From contig NZ_CABVGP010000001.1 in assembly GCF_902497555.1 (NCBI RefSeq), forward strand, positions 4,391,038 through 4,455,037: a stretch of DNA of 64,000 nucleotides. The letters are read 5' to 3'. The position numbers and the translations under genes are program-made. Below, piece after piece: positions 8,116-17,802 of the stretch; within the stretch, counting starts at the first letter, position 1, and every line of letters starts with the position of its first letter. Under the pieces are notes generated by a model. The model worked only from the letters and a program-made list of their open reading frames with translations. It ran no database searches and was not told the DNA's origin. Origin of the DNA: Amycolatopsis camponoti. Its GTDB lineage: Bacteria; Actinomycetota; Actinomycetes; Mycobacteriales; Pseudonocardiaceae.

Positions 8116-9600
8116 TTGACACACCAGCTCATCCAGGCCTTCCGGCGCGTCGGGCGCACCGACCGCGCCCTCATCCGGCGTAGCGCCGCCCTCCCGGCCA
8201 CGAAAGCCGACGACGCGCTGATGGCGCTGTCGAGATCGGCGAACAAGTCCCGGCTCTGGTGGGGCGTCGCCGCGGCGCTGGCGGTCCGGAAGGGCGCCAC
8301 CCGGCGAGGCGCGCTGCGCGGGGTGGTCGCGATCGCCGGGGCCAGCGCCGCGGCCAACCTGATCGGCAAGCCGCTGTTCCCGCGTCGCCGCCCGGCCGAG
8401 GAGGAGGTGCCCGTGCACCGCCGCCTGCGGAAACGCCCGACTTCGTCGTCGTTCCCGTCCGGCCACTCCGCCTCGGCGGCGGCCTTCGCGACGGCGGTCG
8501 CGATGGAGTCGCCGCGCGCCGGGCTCGCCGTGGCGCCGCTCGCGCTGGCCGTCGCCTACTCGCGCGTCCACACCGGCGTCCACTGGCCTTCCGACGTCGG
8601 CGTCGGCCTGGGCATCGGGGTCGGTGTGGGCCTGGCGACCCGGCACTGGTGGCCGCTGCACGACGACGTCCCGGCCCGCACCGCCCACGACGCGGACGCG
8701 CCCGAGATGGTCGACGGCGACGACATGCTCGTGCTGGTCAACCCGAAGTCCGGGATCGACGGCCAGGACCCGACCGAGGACGCCCGGCACGCCTGGCCCA
8801 AGGCCGAGATCCTCCACCCGGACCCCGACCAGGACCTGATCAGCCAGCTCGAAAAGGAGATCGACGCCCGCGGGACGGTTCGCGCGCTCGGCGTCGCGGG
8901 CGGTGACGGCACCGTGGCCGCGGTCGCCGCGGTCGCCGCGGAACACGACCTGCCGCTCGCGCTGATCCCGGCGGGCACGCTCAACCACTTCGCCCGCGAC
9001 GTCGGCGTCCGCTCCATGCCCGACGCGGACGCGGCCACCGAGCTGGGCAACGCCGTCGGCATCGACCTGGGCGAGGTCGAGATCGAGGAGGGCGACGGCG
9101 GCACCGCGCACCGCTGGTTCGTCAACACCGCCAGCCTCGGCGGCTACCCGGAGATGGTCCGGCTGCGCGAAAAGCTGCAGGAAAAGCACCCCAAGTGGCC
9201 CTCGGCCGCGATCGCGCTCGCCCGGACGCTGCGGCACGCCAAGCCGCTGACCGTGCGGCTCAACGGCAAGCTCACGCAGGTCTGGCTGCTGTTCGTCGGC
9301 AACGGCACGTACGCGCCGAAGGGCTTCGCGCCGAGCCGCCGGCCCGCGCTCGACACGGGTCTGCTCGACGTCCGCTACCTGCGTGCCGACCTGCCCTACT
9401 CGCGCGCCCGGTTCCTGCTGGCGATGGTGACCCGCACGCTCGCGGCCAGCCACGTCTACCAGGAGCTCGACGTGCCCGAGCTGGACGTCGAGCTGCTGGA
9501 CGGGCACCGTCGGGTCGCCACCGACGGCGAGGTCGGCCCGCTCGGCAACCGGTTCCGCTTCCGGTCCCGCCCCAGCGCCCTGACCATCTACCGCCTTTAA
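8116..9600 (+). CDS. PAP2 phosphatase / diacylglycerol-kinase-like fusion
   Basis: A 494-residue fusion of two lipid-phosphate domains. The N-terminal half is a membrane PAP2 phosphatase with KPLFPRRRPAEE, SFPSGHSAS (112-120, phosphatase signature) and SRVHTGVHWPSDV (149-161). The C-terminal half is a DAGK/sphingosine-kinase-like catalytic domain with VLVNPKSG (206-213), a GGDGT loop and PAGTLNHFARDVG. Expected activity is phosphorylation and dephosphorylation of undecaprenyl-type or glycerolipids at the membrane. The start is a TTG placed by GGGGAAGG about 7 nt upstream. It is the first of three plus-strand genes separating pafA from prcA. Confidence 0.9.
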   Translation: MTHQLIQAFRRVGRTDRALIRRSAALPATKADDALMALSRSANKSRLWWGVAAALAVRKGATRRGALRGVVAIAGASAAANLIGKPLFPRRRPAEEEVPVHRRLRKRPTSSSFPSGHSASAAAFATAVAMESPRAGLAVAPLALAVAYSRVHTGVHWPSDVGVGLGIGVGVGLATRHWWPLHDDVPARTAHDADAPEMVDGDDMLVLVNPKSGIDGQDPTEDARHAWPKAEILHPDPDQDLISQLEKEIDARGTVRALGVAGGDGTVAAVAAVAAEHDLPLALIPAGTLNHFARDVGVRSMPDADAATELGNAVGIDLGEVEIEEGDGGTAHRWFVNTASLGGYPEMVRLREKLQEKHPKWPSAAIALARTLRHAKPLTVRLNGKLTQVWLLFVGNGTYAPKGFAPSRRPALDTGLLDVRYLRADLPYSRARFLLAMVTRTLAASHVYQELDVPELDVELLDGHRRVATDGEVGPLGNRFRFRSRPSALTIYRL

Positions 9601-9703
9601 GGACTCTTTACTTTCTCTCAACGAACCCACAGCGTCCCCTGGCTAGCGTCTTGATCGAGATGCGGGCGATCCTGCCCGCGGCCAGGGGACGAGCGGGGAT
9701 CGA

Positions 9704-10900
9704 ATGGGCGGGCACGGCCTGGCGAGCGGCATCCACCGGGCCGCCACCGACCCGGTGCTGCCCGGTGACATCACCGCGCGAGCCCGGGACCTCGGCCCGT
9801 TCGAGTCCCCGCTCATCTGGCTGGCCCTCGCCTCGGCCGCCGTCGCGGTGCTCGCCACCGTCATCGCGTTGTGGCGCCGGCGCCGGGTGCGCCGCTGGGG
9901 CTTCACCGCCTTCGGCGTCCTGCTCCTGCTCGCCGCAGTCACTGCCCTGAACAGCTACGTCGGGTACGTCCGCACGTCCGACGACCTCGCGCGCCTGCTG
10001 CAGAAGGGAACGGGCGTCGTCAACCTCGCCGGCCGCCTGCTCGACGACGGCACCGAAGCGCCGTCCGACTCCGCGGTCTCGCACCCGGGCGCGGGCAAGG
10101 CGGCCGCCGGCCAGCGGATCGACGTCGTGAACCTGCCCGACCCGGCGCACGGCGTCCCGTCCGGCAGCAACTACGTCATCCTGCCGCCGGGCTACGACGC
10201 CGCCGCGGCGCGGCGGTACCCGGTCGTCTACCTGATCCACGGCTACCCGTTCGGCGGCCCCCGCGACTGGCTGACCTCGGGTGACGCGCCCGGCACGCTG
10301 TTGGCCCTGCAGCAGGCGAACGTCATCGAGCCGATGATCGTGGTCAGCGTCGACCTGACGGCCGGAGTGCCCAGCACGGACTGGGAGTGCCTCGACGTCC
10401 CCGGCGGGCCGCAGCTGGAGACCTACCTCGCCCGCACGGTGGTCCCGGCGATCGACCAGCGCTACCGCACCATCGCCGACCGCGGGCACCGGGCGCTGGG
10501 CGGCATGTCCGGCGGCGGCTTCGGGGCGCTCAACATCGGCCTCCACCACGTCGACGAGTTCGGCACCCTGCTGATCGCCCTCCCCTACGACGACCTCAAC
10601 GACTCGGTCGGCGTCCTCGACGGAAACCGAGCCGCCATCGCCGCCAACACCCCGCGCCGCTACCTGCCGGGGATGACCTTTTCCGCGCCGATCTCGGTGA
10701 TGCTCGCGGTCGGCACCGGTGCGCCGACCGACGTCACGACGGCCCACCGGATCGCCGACGCCCTCCACGCCCGCGGCCAGGAAGCGGTCGTCCACGCCGA
10801 ACGCGGCTTCAACCACACGTGGCACACCGCCCGGGCGACGCTGCCGTACCTGCTGGCCTTCGCCGACCAGAACTTCCGGGCCTCACCGGCGACGTCCTGA
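9704..10900 (+). CDS. Membrane-anchored alpha/beta-hydrolase esterase (antigen-85/esterase-D-like)
   Basis: A 398-residue protein with two or so N-terminal transmembrane helices (about 36-56 and 67-88) followed by an extracytoplasmic alpha/beta-hydrolase domain of the putative esterase family. NYVILPPGYD, VVYLIHGYPFGG and the nucleophile elbow GGMSGGG with Ser269 are visible, and the histidine is probably in FNHTWHTAR near residue 370. Substrate is unknown; related enzymes act on cell-envelope esters. It sits between the PAP2-DAGK fusion and a methyltransferase. The 103 bp before it hold TAGCGT at 9644-9649, a possible -10 box. Confidence 0.85.
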   Translation: MGGHGLASGIHRAATDPVLPGDITARARDLGPFESPLIWLALASAAVAVLATVIALWRRRRVRRWGFTAFGVLLLLAAVTALNSYVGYVRTSDDLARLLQKGTGVVNLAGRLLDDGTEAPSDSAVSHPGAGKAAAGQRIDVVNLPDPAHGVPSGSNYVILPPGYDAAAARRYPVVYLIHGYPFGGPRDWLTSGDAPGTLLALQQANVIEPMIVVSVDLTAGVPSTDWECLDVPGGPQLETYLARTVVPAIDQRYRTIADRGHRALGGMSGGGFGALNIGLHHVDEFGTLLIALPYDDLNDSVGVLDGNRAAIAANTPRRYLPGMTFSAPISVMLAVGTGAPTDVTTAHRIADALHARGQEAVVHAERGFNHTWHTARATLPYLLAFADQNFRASPATS

Positions 10901-10931
10901 AATCCGGTTGTCCGGCCCGGGACCCTGAAGC

Positions 10932-11708
10932 ATGGACCTCGCGACGCACTACGCCACCGGCCCCGCCGAAGACGACCGGCTCGCCCGCACCCCGCACGGC
11001 CGCCTCGAGTACCTGCGCACCCAGGAGCTGCTCCGCCGCCACTTGCGCGGCCACGAACGCGTTCTCGACGTCGGCGGCGGCACCGGCGTCCACGCGGCCT
11101 GGCTGGCCGCCGAAGGGCATCCCGTCCACCTCGTCGACGTCGTCCCGGCCCACGTCGACCGGGCAGCCGCGGTGCCCGGCGTCACGGCCTCGGTCGGCGA
11201 CGCGCGCGGCCTGGACGCGGCCGACGCCTCCTACGACGTCGTCCTGCTGCTCGGCCCGCTCTACCACCTCGTCGAAGCGGCCGACCGGACCCGGGCTCTC
11301 GCCGAAGCCCGCCGGGTGCTGCGCCCGGGCGGCCTGCTCGCGGCCGCGGGCATCAGCCGGTACCTCTCGCTCCTCGAAGCCGGCGCGGCCGGCACGTTGA
11401 GCGCGGACCGGGCCGACCCGGTCCGCGAGGTCATCGAAACCGGGGCTTACGACGGGCACGCCGGGTTCGTCCGCACCCACTGGCACACGGCGACCGAACT
11501 GGACGACGAAGTCGCCGCGGCCGGCTTCGCGGACACCACCGTCTTCGGGGTCGAAGGCCCCGCGTGGCCCGCCCTCGACGCCGCGGGCATCGCCGAGTAC
11601 CCACACCTGGCCGAATCCGCGCTGCGCGCCGCCCGGATCGTCGAACGGGACCCGCACCTCATCGACGCCAGCGCGCACCTGCTCGCCTTCGCCCGCCGGC
11701 CCGCATGA
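10932..11708 (+). CDS. Class I SAM-dependent methyltransferase
   Basis: A 258-residue methyltransferase. Motif I is VLDVGGGTGVHAAWLA (about 44-59), the acidic residue after strand 2 is in HLVDVVPAHV, and the post-motif DVVLLLGPLYHL and EARRVLRPGGLL segments follow. Substrate is unknown; similar proteins are small-molecule or ubiquinone-biosynthesis-like methyltransferases. It is the last of three plus-strand genes and converges on prcA across a perfect hairpin. Confidence 0.85.
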   Translation: MDLATHYATGPAEDDRLARTPHGRLEYLRTQELLRRHLRGHERVLDVGGGTGVHAAWLAAEGHPVHLVDVVPAHVDRAAAVPGVTASVGDARGLDAADASYDVVLLLGPLYHLVEAADRTRALAEARRVLRPGGLLAAAGISRYLSLLEAGAAGTLSADRADPVREVIETGAYDGHAGFVRTHWHTATELDDEVAAAGFADTTVFGVEGPAWPALDAAGIAEYPHLAESALRAARIVERDPHLIDASAHLLAFARRPA

Positions 11709-11711
11709 CGA

Positions 11712-11739
11712 AGGCGGGGGCGCGTCCACGCCCCCGCCT
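11712..11739. terminator. Bidirectional hairpin between methyltransferase and prcA
   Basis: Perfect 11-bp stem (AGGCGGGGGCG against CGCCCCCGCCT) with a 6-nt loop in the 41-bp space between two converging genes. No U-tract on either side. Confidence 0.75.
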
Positions 11740-11749
11740 CCGGGTGGTC

Positions 11750-12547
11750 CTACTCGCCTTCCGGCTTGCCCTCGGGCTCCTCGCCCTGCGGGTCCGGCAC
11801 CGGCAGCAGCGAGTCCAGCGCCGTGCCCGTCAGGCGACGGAACGAGCGACGCGGGCGGTCGCGGTCCAGGACCGCCACCTCCAGCTTGATCGGGTCGGCC
11901 TCGCCGTTGCCGTTCGCCGGCGACGTGGACGAAGACGAGGACCCCGCCGACGAGGTCGACGAGGTCGTCGCCGGCTGGGTCGGCGTCCGCAGCGCGGCCA
12001 CCGCCACACCCAGCGCCGCCTGCAGGTCCAAGCCGTCCTCGAACGTCTCCTTCAGCTTCGCCGCGATCTTCTCGTTCTGGCCGCCCATCACGATGTACTG
12101 CGGCTCGTCGAAGATCGACCCGTCGTAGGTCAGCCGGTACAGCTGGTCCTCCGCCGCGGTCGCCGCGACCTCCGCCACGCAGACCTCGACCTCGAACGGC
12201 TTCAGCTGCTCGGTGAAGATGCTGCCCAGCGTCGCCGCGTAGGCGTTCGCCAGCGCCCGCGCGCTCACGTCACGCCGGTCGTACTGGTAGCCCTTGAGGT
12301 CCGCGTGCCGGATCCCCGCCACGCGCAGGTTCTCGAACTCGCTGTAGCGCCCGACCGCCGCGAAGCCGATCCGGTCGTAGATCTCGGACACCTTGTGCAG
12401 CGTCGCCGACGGGTTCTCCGCCACGAACAGCACGCCGCCCGCGTACTTCAGCACCACCACGCTCCGGCCGCGCGCGATGCCCTTGCGCGCCAGCTCGGAA
12501 CGCTCCCGCATCAGCTGCTCGGGAGAGGCATACAACGGCATCGTCAC
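11750..12547 (-). CDS. prcA: 20S proteasome alpha subunit PrcA
   Basis: Outer-ring alpha subunit of the bacterial 20S proteasome; it gates substrate entry and receives the ATPase tail. The 265-residue protein has [21 protein letters not shown] (gate and H0 helix, about 3-23), [19 protein letters not shown] and [13 protein letters not shown]. The C-terminal extension is rich in Thr/Ser and acidic residues (about 195-265), as in actinomycete alpha subunits. The start is a GTG behind GGAG; the ATG two codons later is an alternative. It follows prcB by 53 nt in the pup-prcB-prcA order. Confidence 0.97.
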   Translation of the reverse strand: MTMPLYASPEQLMRERSELARKGIARGRSVVVLKYAGGVLFVAENPSATLHKVSEIYDRIGFAAVGRYSEFENLRVAGIRHADLKGYQYDRRDVSARALANAYAATLGSIFTEQLKPFEVEVCVAEVAATAAEDQLYRLTYDGSIFDEPQYIVMGGQNEKIAAKLKETFEDGLDLQAALGVAVAALRTPTQPATTSSTSSAGSSSSSTSPANGNGEADPIKLEVAVLDRDRPRRSFRRLTGTALDSLLPVPDPQGEEPEGKPEGE

Positions 12548-12600
12548 GGTGTGCGCTCCAGGTTCTTCGGTGTTCCAACGTTCACTGGTTCAGCCCCGGG

Positions 12601-13455
12601 TCAGGAGAGCCGGCTCTGGTGGCGCTCGATCCGCCCGGCCACCACGGCTTCCGCGACGGCCGCGGTCTCCGACTCCGGCAGCTGGACGGCGCCGCGCTCC
12701 GCGGTGATCGTCACGACGCTCGGGAAGATCCGCCGCACCAGGTCCGGGCCGCCCGAAGCGGTGTCGTCGTCGGCCGCGTCGTACAGCGCTTCGACCGCGA
12801 CGCGCACGGCGCCCTCGACGTCGGCGTCCGGGTCGTGCAGCTTCTTCAGCGCGGATTTCGCGAACAGCGAACCCGAGCCGATGCCCGCGTAGCCGCCGTT
12901 CTCCTCGTAGCGCCCGCCGGCCGCGTCGTACGAGACGATCCGCCCGGCGTGCTTGGCGTCCTCGGCCTCGAGGTCGTAGCCCACGAACAACGGGATCGCC
13001 GCCAGCCCGGCCATCGCCATCTCGAGGTTGCCCTTGACCATCCCGGCCAGCTTGTTCGTCTTGCCGTCCAGCGACAGCGAAACGCCCTCGATCTTCTCGT
13101 AGTGCGCCAGCTCCACGGCGTAGAGCCGCACCATCTCCACGGCCAGGCCCGCGGTGCCCGCGATGCCCACGGCCGAGTACTCGTCGGTGACGTGCACCTT
13201 CTCGATGTCCCGGCTCGCGATCAGGTTGCCCGACGTCGCCCGCCGGTCACCCGCGATCAGCACGCCGCCTGCGAAGGTGCAGGCGACAATGGTCGTCCCG
13301 TGCGGCACACCCAGCTCCGCCGCGCCCGGCGAGACCTTCCGCTGGGGAAGCAGCTCAGGCGCCTGCGCGCGCAGGAAGTCGGAAAACGACGACGTCGCCG
13401 ACGAGAAGTACGCGGCCGGCAGCGCGGGACCCGAGATGCCCCTGGTGTTGTCCAT
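12601..13455 (-). CDS. prcB: 20S proteasome beta subunit PrcB
   Basis: Catalytic beta subunit of the 20S proteasome. The 284-residue precursor has a 53-residue propeptide ending at LGVPHG, and the mature protein begins at Thr54 in [11 protein letters not shown], giving the N-terminal threonine nucleophile. [19 protein letters not shown] (catalytic-lysine region) and [16 protein letters not shown] are also present. It is translated between pup and prcA and assembles with PrcA into the four-ring core particle that degrades pupylated proteins. Confidence 0.97.
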   Translation of the reverse strand: MDNTRGISGPALPAAYFSSATSSFSDFLRAQAPELLPQRKVSPGAAELGVPHGTTIVACTFAGGVLIAGDRRATSGNLIASRDIEKVHVTDEYSAVGIAGTAGLAVEMVRLYAVELAHYEKIEGVSLSLDGKTNKLAGMVKGNLEMAMAGLAAIPLFVGYDLEAEDAKHAGRIVSYDAAGGRYEENGGYAGIGSGSLFAKSALKKLHDPDADVEGAVRVAVEALYDAADDDTASGGPDLVRRIFPSVVTITAERGAVQLPESETAAVAEAVVAGRIERHQSRLS

Positions 13456-13602
13456 ACGTGCTCAAAAATCCCATCTGTGCGGGCCTCGCGGACCAGAGGC
13501 CCCGCGCCCGGTCACCACCGCCCGCACGCGGACGCGGTCACCACCACGCGAGACCCCGGCCGCCGGCTGAACGGTCGGCAAGGGCGTGGCGCCCCGAGCG
13601 GC

Positions 13603-13797
13603 TTACTCGCCGCCCTTCTGCACGTAGGCCCGGACGAAGTCCTCGGCGTTCTCTTCGAGCACGTCGTCGATCTCGTCGAGGATCGTGTCCACGTCCTCGC
13701 CGAGCTTCTCGCGTCGCTCCTGACCCGCCGCGCCGGTGTCGTCGAACTCTTCGTCAGAGTCGCCGCCGCCGTGCTTTTCGATCTTTTCCTGGGCCAT
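13603..13797 (-). CDS. pup: Prokaryotic ubiquitin-like protein Pup, Glu-ending form
   Basis: Small, mostly disordered tag of 64 residues covalently attached to substrate lysines. The C-terminal half has the helix that binds the ATPase coiled coil (REKLGEDVDTILDEIDDVLE, about 29-48), then ENAEDFVRAYVQKGGE. It ends in Gly-Gly-Glu, not Gly-Gly-Gln, so it can be ligated by PafA without prior deamidation. A strong GGGAGG site precedes the ATG. It lies downstream of dop and upstream of prcB, the standard order. Confidence 0.97.
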   Translation of the reverse strand: MAQEKIEKHGGGDSDEEFDDTGAAGQERREKLGEDVDTILDEIDDVLEENAEDFVRAYVQKGGE

Positions 13798-13883
13798 CTC
13801 GCCTCCCGGTGTGGCTGATGTTTCCTAGCCTACCCAGCGGCCCCGACATTCGGGGCAACGCCGCGATCACTGGTGCGTCCCAC

Positions 13884-15386
13884 CTAGTCCGAACCGGTGA
13901 GCGCCTCCACCAGGTCTTCCGCCGTCGCCGACTCGTCCAGCAGCTTCCCGACGTGGGCCTTCGTCCCGCGCAGCGGCTCCAGGGTCGGGATCCGCACCAG
14001 CGACTCCTTGCCCACGTCGAAGATGACCGAATCCCACGACGCCGCCGCGATCGACGTCGCGTACTTCTCCAGCGCCCGGCCCCGGAAGTAGGCCCGCGTG
14101 TCCGAGGGCGGCGTCGTCACCGCGGCCAGCACCTCTTCCTCGGTCACCAGCCGCTTCATCGACCCGCGCGTCACCAGGCGGTTGTACAGGCCCTTCGCCA
14201 GCCGGACGTCCGAGTACTGCAGGTCGACCAGCCGCAGCCGCGGCGCGCCCCACGCCAGGTTGTCCCGCTGGCGGTACCCCTCCAGCAGCCGCAGCTTCGC
14301 CGGCCAGTCCAGCCGGTCCGCGCACTCCTGCGGGTCGCGCGCCAGCGCGTCCAGGATCTCGCCCCAGACCCGCAGGACCTCCTTCGACGCCTGGTCCGCG
14401 CCCGTGCGCTCCAGGTTCTGCGAGGCGATCTCGTGGTAGGCGAACTGCAGGTCCAGCCCGGTGTACTTCTTCCCGTTCGCCAGCGCCACCTGCGCCTTCA
14501 GCGTCGGGTCGTGGCTGATCTGGTGCACCGCGCGCACCGGCTCGTCCAGCTTCAGGTCGTCGAACCGGATGCCCGACTCGATCAGGTCGAGGATCAGCGC
14601 CGTCGTCCCGACCTTCAGGTACGTCGAGTACTCCGACATGTTCGCGTCGCCGATGATGACGTGCAGCCGCCGGTACTTGTCCGCGTCCGCGTGCGGCTCG
14701 TCCCGGGTGTTGATGATCCCGCGCTTGAGCGTGGTCTCCAGGCCGACCTCGACCTCGATGTAGTCCGCACGCTGGGAGAGCTGGAACCCGGCTTCCTCGC
14801 TCTGCTGGCCGATCCCGACCCGGCCCGAGCCGGTCACCACCTGCCGCGACACGAAGAACGGCGTCAGCCCCGCGATGATCGCGGTGAACGGCGTCGACCG
14901 CGCGCACAGGTAGTTCTCGTGCGTGCCGTAGCTCGCGCCCTTGCCGTCGACGTTGTTCTTGTACAGCTGCAGCTGGGGCTGGCCGGGCACGGACGCCGCC
15001 TTGAGCGCGGCCTCCTCCATCACCCGCTCGCCCGCCTTGTCCCAGATGACCGCGTCGCGCGCGTTCGTCACCTCGGGCGCCGAGTACTCCGGGTGCGCGT
15101 GGTCGACGTACAGCCGCGCCCCGTTGGTCAGGATGACGTTCGCCGCGCCCAGGTCCTCGACGTCCGGGTCGTGGCCCGGCCCGCCGGGCCCGGTCAGGTC
15201 GAACCCGCGCGCGTCGCGCAGCGGGGACTCCACCTCGTAGTCCCACCGCGCCCGCCGGGCGCGCGGGATGTCGGCCGCGGCCGCGTAGGCCAGCACGACC
15301 TGGGTGGAGGTGAGTACCGGGTTCGCCGTCGCGTCGCCCGGCACGGAGATGCCGTACTCGACTTCGGTTCCCATGATCCGCCGCAT
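13884..15386 (-). CDS. dop: Pup deamidase/depupylase Dop
   Basis: PafA-fold enzyme that removes Pup from substrates and, where Pup ends in Gln, deamidates it. The 500-residue protein begins [14 protein letters not shown]. It carries the Dop-specific insertion loop (about 42-80), the catalytic aspartate in [11 protein letters not shown] (D95, same number as in M. tuberculosis Dop), [37 protein letters not shown] and [16 protein letters not shown] longer upstream frame was rejected because of the family start and the TAGGGT box 7 nt before the ATG. It is divergent from the NUDIX gene across 42 bp. Confidence 0.97.
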   Translation of the reverse strand: MRRIMGTEVEYGISVPGDATANPVLTSTQVVLAYAAAADIPRARRARWDYEVESPLRDARGFDLTGPGGPGHDPDVEDLGAANVILTNGARLYVDHAHPEYSAPEVTNARDAVIWDKAGERVMEEAALKAASVPGQPQLQLYKNNVDGKGASYGTHENYLCARSTPFTAIIAGLTPFFVSRQVVTGSGRVGIGQQSEEAGFQLSQRADYIEVEVGLETTLKRGIINTRDEPHADADKYRRLHVIIGDANMSEYSTYLKVGTTALILDLIESGIRFDDLKLDEPVRAVHQISHDPTLKAQVALANGKKYTGLDLQFAYHEIASQNLERTGADQASKEVLRVWGEILDALARDPQECADRLDWPAKLRLLEGYRQRDNLAWGAPRLRLVDLQYSDVRLAKGLYNRLVTRGSMKRLVTEEEVLAAVTTPPSDTRAYFRGRALEKYATSIAAASWDSVIFDVGKESLVRIPTLEPLRGTKAHVGKLLDESATAEDLVEALTGSD

Positions 15387-15399
15387 GTCCACCACCCTA
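15387..15399 (-). promoter_or_regulatory. Leaderless -10 box of dop
   Basis: TAGGGT (15399 to 15394) and 7 nt to the ATG. The remaining 29 bp up to the divergent NUDIX gene contain a less certain plus-strand box (TAGTGG at 15411-15416). Confidence 0.6.
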
Positions 15400-15428
15400 C
15401 GGGGTCGTCCTAGTGGAACGATGCACCC

Positions 15429-15947
15429 ATGCCAGGCAGTGACGAACTCGTTGCGCTCTATGACCAGGCCGGCTCCGCCGTCGGCACGACCACCCGCTCC
15501 CGGGTCCGCGCCGAGGGCCTGTGGCACGCCGCCGGCGTCGTGCTGGTCCGTTCGGGTGACGGGAAAGCCGTCTACGTGCACCTGCGCACCGCGGTGAAGG
15601 ACATCTGGCCCTCCACCTGGGACTGCTGGGCCGGCGGCGTGGTCGCCGCGGGCGAGTCACCGGCCGAGTGCGCCCGCCGCGAACTGGCCGAAGAGCTAGG
15701 CGTCCACGGAGTGGAACCCGTACCGCTGTTCACCAAGGTCTACGACGACGGCCGCAACCGCTGCCACAACTTCGCCTTCGAGGTCCGCTGGGACGGCCCG
15801 ATCCACCACCAGGCCGAGGAGATCGCCGAAGGCCGCTGGATCCCGCTGGAGGAGCTCCGCGCCTGGATCGACGACCCGGCGCCCGAACTCCCCTTCATCC
15901 CCGACGGCCGCGAAGGCGTCCAGGAATGGTTCCGCCGCTACGGCTGA
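15429..15947 (+). CDS. NUDIX hydrolase (YfcD/isopentenyl-isomerase-like)
   Basis: A 172-residue NUDIX hydrolase that should cleave a nucleoside-diphosphate-linked substrate. The Nudix box is complete: G-x5-E-x7-REL-x-EELG from [20 protein letters not shown] onward (about 60-82). [11 protein letters not shown] and [11 protein letters not shown] resemble the YfcD/IPP-isomerase-like subgroup. It is divergent from dop, but nothing links it to pupylation beyond position. Its 3' end overlaps the convergent lipoprotein gene by 10 nt. Confidence 0.9.
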   Translation: MPGSDELVALYDQAGSAVGTTTRSRVRAEGLWHAAGVVLVRSGDGKAVYVHLRTAVKDIWPSTWDCWAGGVVAAGESPAECARRELAEELGVHGVEPVPLFTKVYDDGRNRCHNFAFEVRWDGPIHHQAEEIAEGRWIPLEELRAWIDDPAPELPFIPDGREGVQEWFRRYG

Positions 15948-16489
15948 GCCGCGAGCTTCGCCGTCATCGCCGGCAGCAGCCGCTTCGCCGCGTCCACCGC
16001 GCGGGTCCCGGTGCTCGCCGAGACCGTCAGCTCGGACACGAGCCTTCCCTTGGCCAGCAACACCGTGCAGGTCTTGCCGTCGCACTCGTTGTCCGCGACG
16101 GCTTGGGCGGCCGATCCGTCCGGGAACGCCAGGACGCGGTGGCTCAGCTCCGACCCGCTGGAATAGCGCCAGGTCGCGGTCCGGCTGGCCGCCGACGGCC
16201 CATCCGCCAGGCAGCCGGCAAGCTCACTCGAGCCCGGCTGCACGCCTTCTTCGGCGACGTCGGCGTCGGACAGCAACGCCTGCTCCGCGAGCAGACCGGC
16301 ATCGGGCACCGGCGGCGTGACCGGAGCCGCCTTCGCGGGACTCACCGGCACTTCGGTGGTCGCGACCGGGGCGGACGTCGGCGCCGGATCGTCGTAGTAC
16401 GTCTCGAGGTTGTTCGGATCGGGCCCTTCGCAGGCCGTCAGGCCCACCAGCGCGACCGCCGCCAAGGCGACCACCTGACGATGACGCAC
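15938..16489 (-). CDS. Putative lipoprotein, unknown function
   Basis: A 183-residue exported protein with a basic n-region, hydrophobic core and lipobox LTAC (about 17-20), so probably lipid-anchored outside the membrane. A Pro/Thr/Ala-rich linker (about 35-65) leads to a small domain with two conserved-looking cysteine pairs (C92 region and CDGKTC). No family recognised. The GTG start follows AGGAGG at 4 nt. It is convergent with the NUDIX gene. Confidence 0.8.
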   Translation of the reverse strand: MRHRQVVALAAVALVGLTACEGPDPNNLETYYDDPAPTSAPVATTEVPVSPAKAAPVTPPVPDAGLLAEQALLSDADVAEEGVQPGSSELAGCLADGPSAASRTATWRYSSGSELSHRVLAFPDGSAAQAVADNECDGKTCTVLLAKGRLVSELTVSASTGTRAVDAAKRLLPAMTAKLAAQP

Positions 16490-16537
16490 CCGGCCTCCTG
16501 TCGTCGGTTTCGTGCCTGCGAAGGGTAGTGCAGCCGC

Positions 16538-17467
16538 TCAGTCCCACGCCAAGGAGGACCGGTGTCGCCAGTACGCACCGGGTTCTTCGGCGAGCCCGGC
16601 CAACGCGTCCCGGTCCGCCGCACCCAGCTCCAGCGTCGTGGCGCGCAGGTTCGCCTCGAGCTGAGCCGGGCTCGCCGGGCCGATGACGGCCGCGCCGGCC
16701 CACTCCTGCGCCAGCACCGCCGCGACGGCGACCGCGTCCGGCCCGGTCCCGTGCGCCGCCGCGACGTCACGGACCGCCTTCGGCGCTTCGACCGCGAGCC
16801 TGCCGTTCGCCAGGGTTTCCTTGACCAGCACGCGCTTCCCGGCCGCGTGCGCCGCGGCGAGGGCGGGACCGGCGGACGGCTCCAGGACGTTCCACGTCGA
16901 CTGCACCGCCGAGAACACCGGACGCCCGGCCACTTCCAGCGCGAAGGCCCGCTCGATCGCGTCCGCCTGCGCCGGCCCGGACGTCGAGAACCCGACCGCG
17001 ACACCGTTCGCGGCGAGCTCCGCCAAGGCTTCGACGAGGGGCTCGTCGGTGAAAAGCGGACTGTCCACAGTGAGCGAATGCACCTGGTACAGGCCGACCC
17101 GATCCCCCAGCAGCGCCAGGGTTTCCGCCCACTGCGCCGCGAACCGCGCCGCCGAGTGCTCCTTCACCTCGTGCACGTCGGCGTCGAGCCGCCAGTCCCC
17201 CACGTACGCGTAACCCCACTTGCTGGAGACCTCGACGCCGGTGTGTCCGCGCTCGGCGAGCCAGCCGGCCAGGAACTCCTCGGAGCGTCCGTACGACCGG
17301 GCGACGTCGACGTGCCGGATCCCGGCGGCGTAGGCGTCGTCGAGCACCGCGAAGGTCGCCGCGCGCATGGATTCGACGTCCCGCTCCGGGGGCAGAGCAC
17401 CCTCACGGCCCAGGTTGATGTAGGCGGGCCGGCCCAGCGCGGCCAGGCCGAGCGCGAGGCGGTTCAC
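16538..17467 (-). CDS. Aldo/keto reductase
   Basis: NADPH-dependent aldo/keto reductase, 309 residues. It shows GLAALGRPAYINLG at the N-terminus, the catalytic region with DAAYAAGIRHVDVARSYGRS (Asp and Tyr), a Lys in SSKWGYAYVG, and a His in YQVHSLT. It begins with a GTG that overlaps the upstream stop as GTGA, so it is coupled to the 112-residue HTH protein. The pair is divergent from an ArsR regulator across a 45-bp operator region. Physiological substrate unknown. Confidence 0.88.
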   Translation of the reverse strand: MNRLALGLAALGRPAYINLGREGALPPERDVESMRAATFAVLDDAYAAGIRHVDVARSYGRSEEFLAGWLAERGHTGVEVSSKWGYAYVGDWRLDADVHEVKEHSAARFAAQWAETLALLGDRVGLYQVHSLTVDSPLFTDEPLVEALAELAANGVAVGFSTSGPAQADAIERAFALEVAGRPVFSAVQSTWNVLEPSAGPALAAAHAAGKRVLVKETLANGRLAVEAPKAVRDVAAAHGTGPDAVAVAAVLAQEWAGAAVIGPASPAQLEANLRATTLELGAADRDALAGLAEEPGAYWRHRSSLAWD

Positions 17468-17802
17468 GCGGTCTGCTTGTGCCGGAGGATGGCCAGCCAC
17501 TGGTCGGCGTTCTGCGCCTGGCGGTGGAGCTTCTCGAGGCGCGCGGCCGGGGCCCGGACGTAGCCCTTGCCGAAGACCGGCGCGATCTGACGGAGGCTGG
17601 CGCCGCCTTCGCGGGCGGCGAGCAGGGCCCAGTCGGAGGCGTCGGCGCAGGCCGCGGAGGCCCGGCGGAGCTCCCCGAGGATGTCGATGAGCTCCTGGGC
17701 GCTCACCTCCCCCGCCTGGACGGCGGCGGCCGTGGTCTCCAGCCAGGCCAGGACGTCGTTTTCGGTGATCGGCGCGCGAGGCCGGCGGGTTTCTTCGGTC
17801 AC
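17464..17802 (-). CDS. Small HTH-like protein coupled to aldo/keto reductase
   Basis: A 112-residue protein with no family I can name. It is helical throughout; SDWALLAAREGGASLRQIAPVFGKG (about 61-85) resembles a helix-turn-helix and the C-terminus is basic. The GTG start lies 7 nt behind a TATACT box, so translation is probably leaderless. Its stop overlaps the start of the aldo/keto reductase. The divergent ArsR is the likely regulator. It could itself bind DNA, but that is unproven. Confidence 0.75.
   Translation of the reverse strand: MTEETRRPRAPITENDVLAWLETTAAAVQAGEVSAQELIDILGELRRASAACADASDWALLAAREGGASLRQIAPVFGKGYVRAPAARLEKLHRQAQNADQWLAILRHKQTA

Noticed and set aside
7576..9630. A 684-codon minus-strand open frame
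   Set aside because: It is antisense to the PAP2-kinase fusion and out of frame in pafA, both of which are intact.
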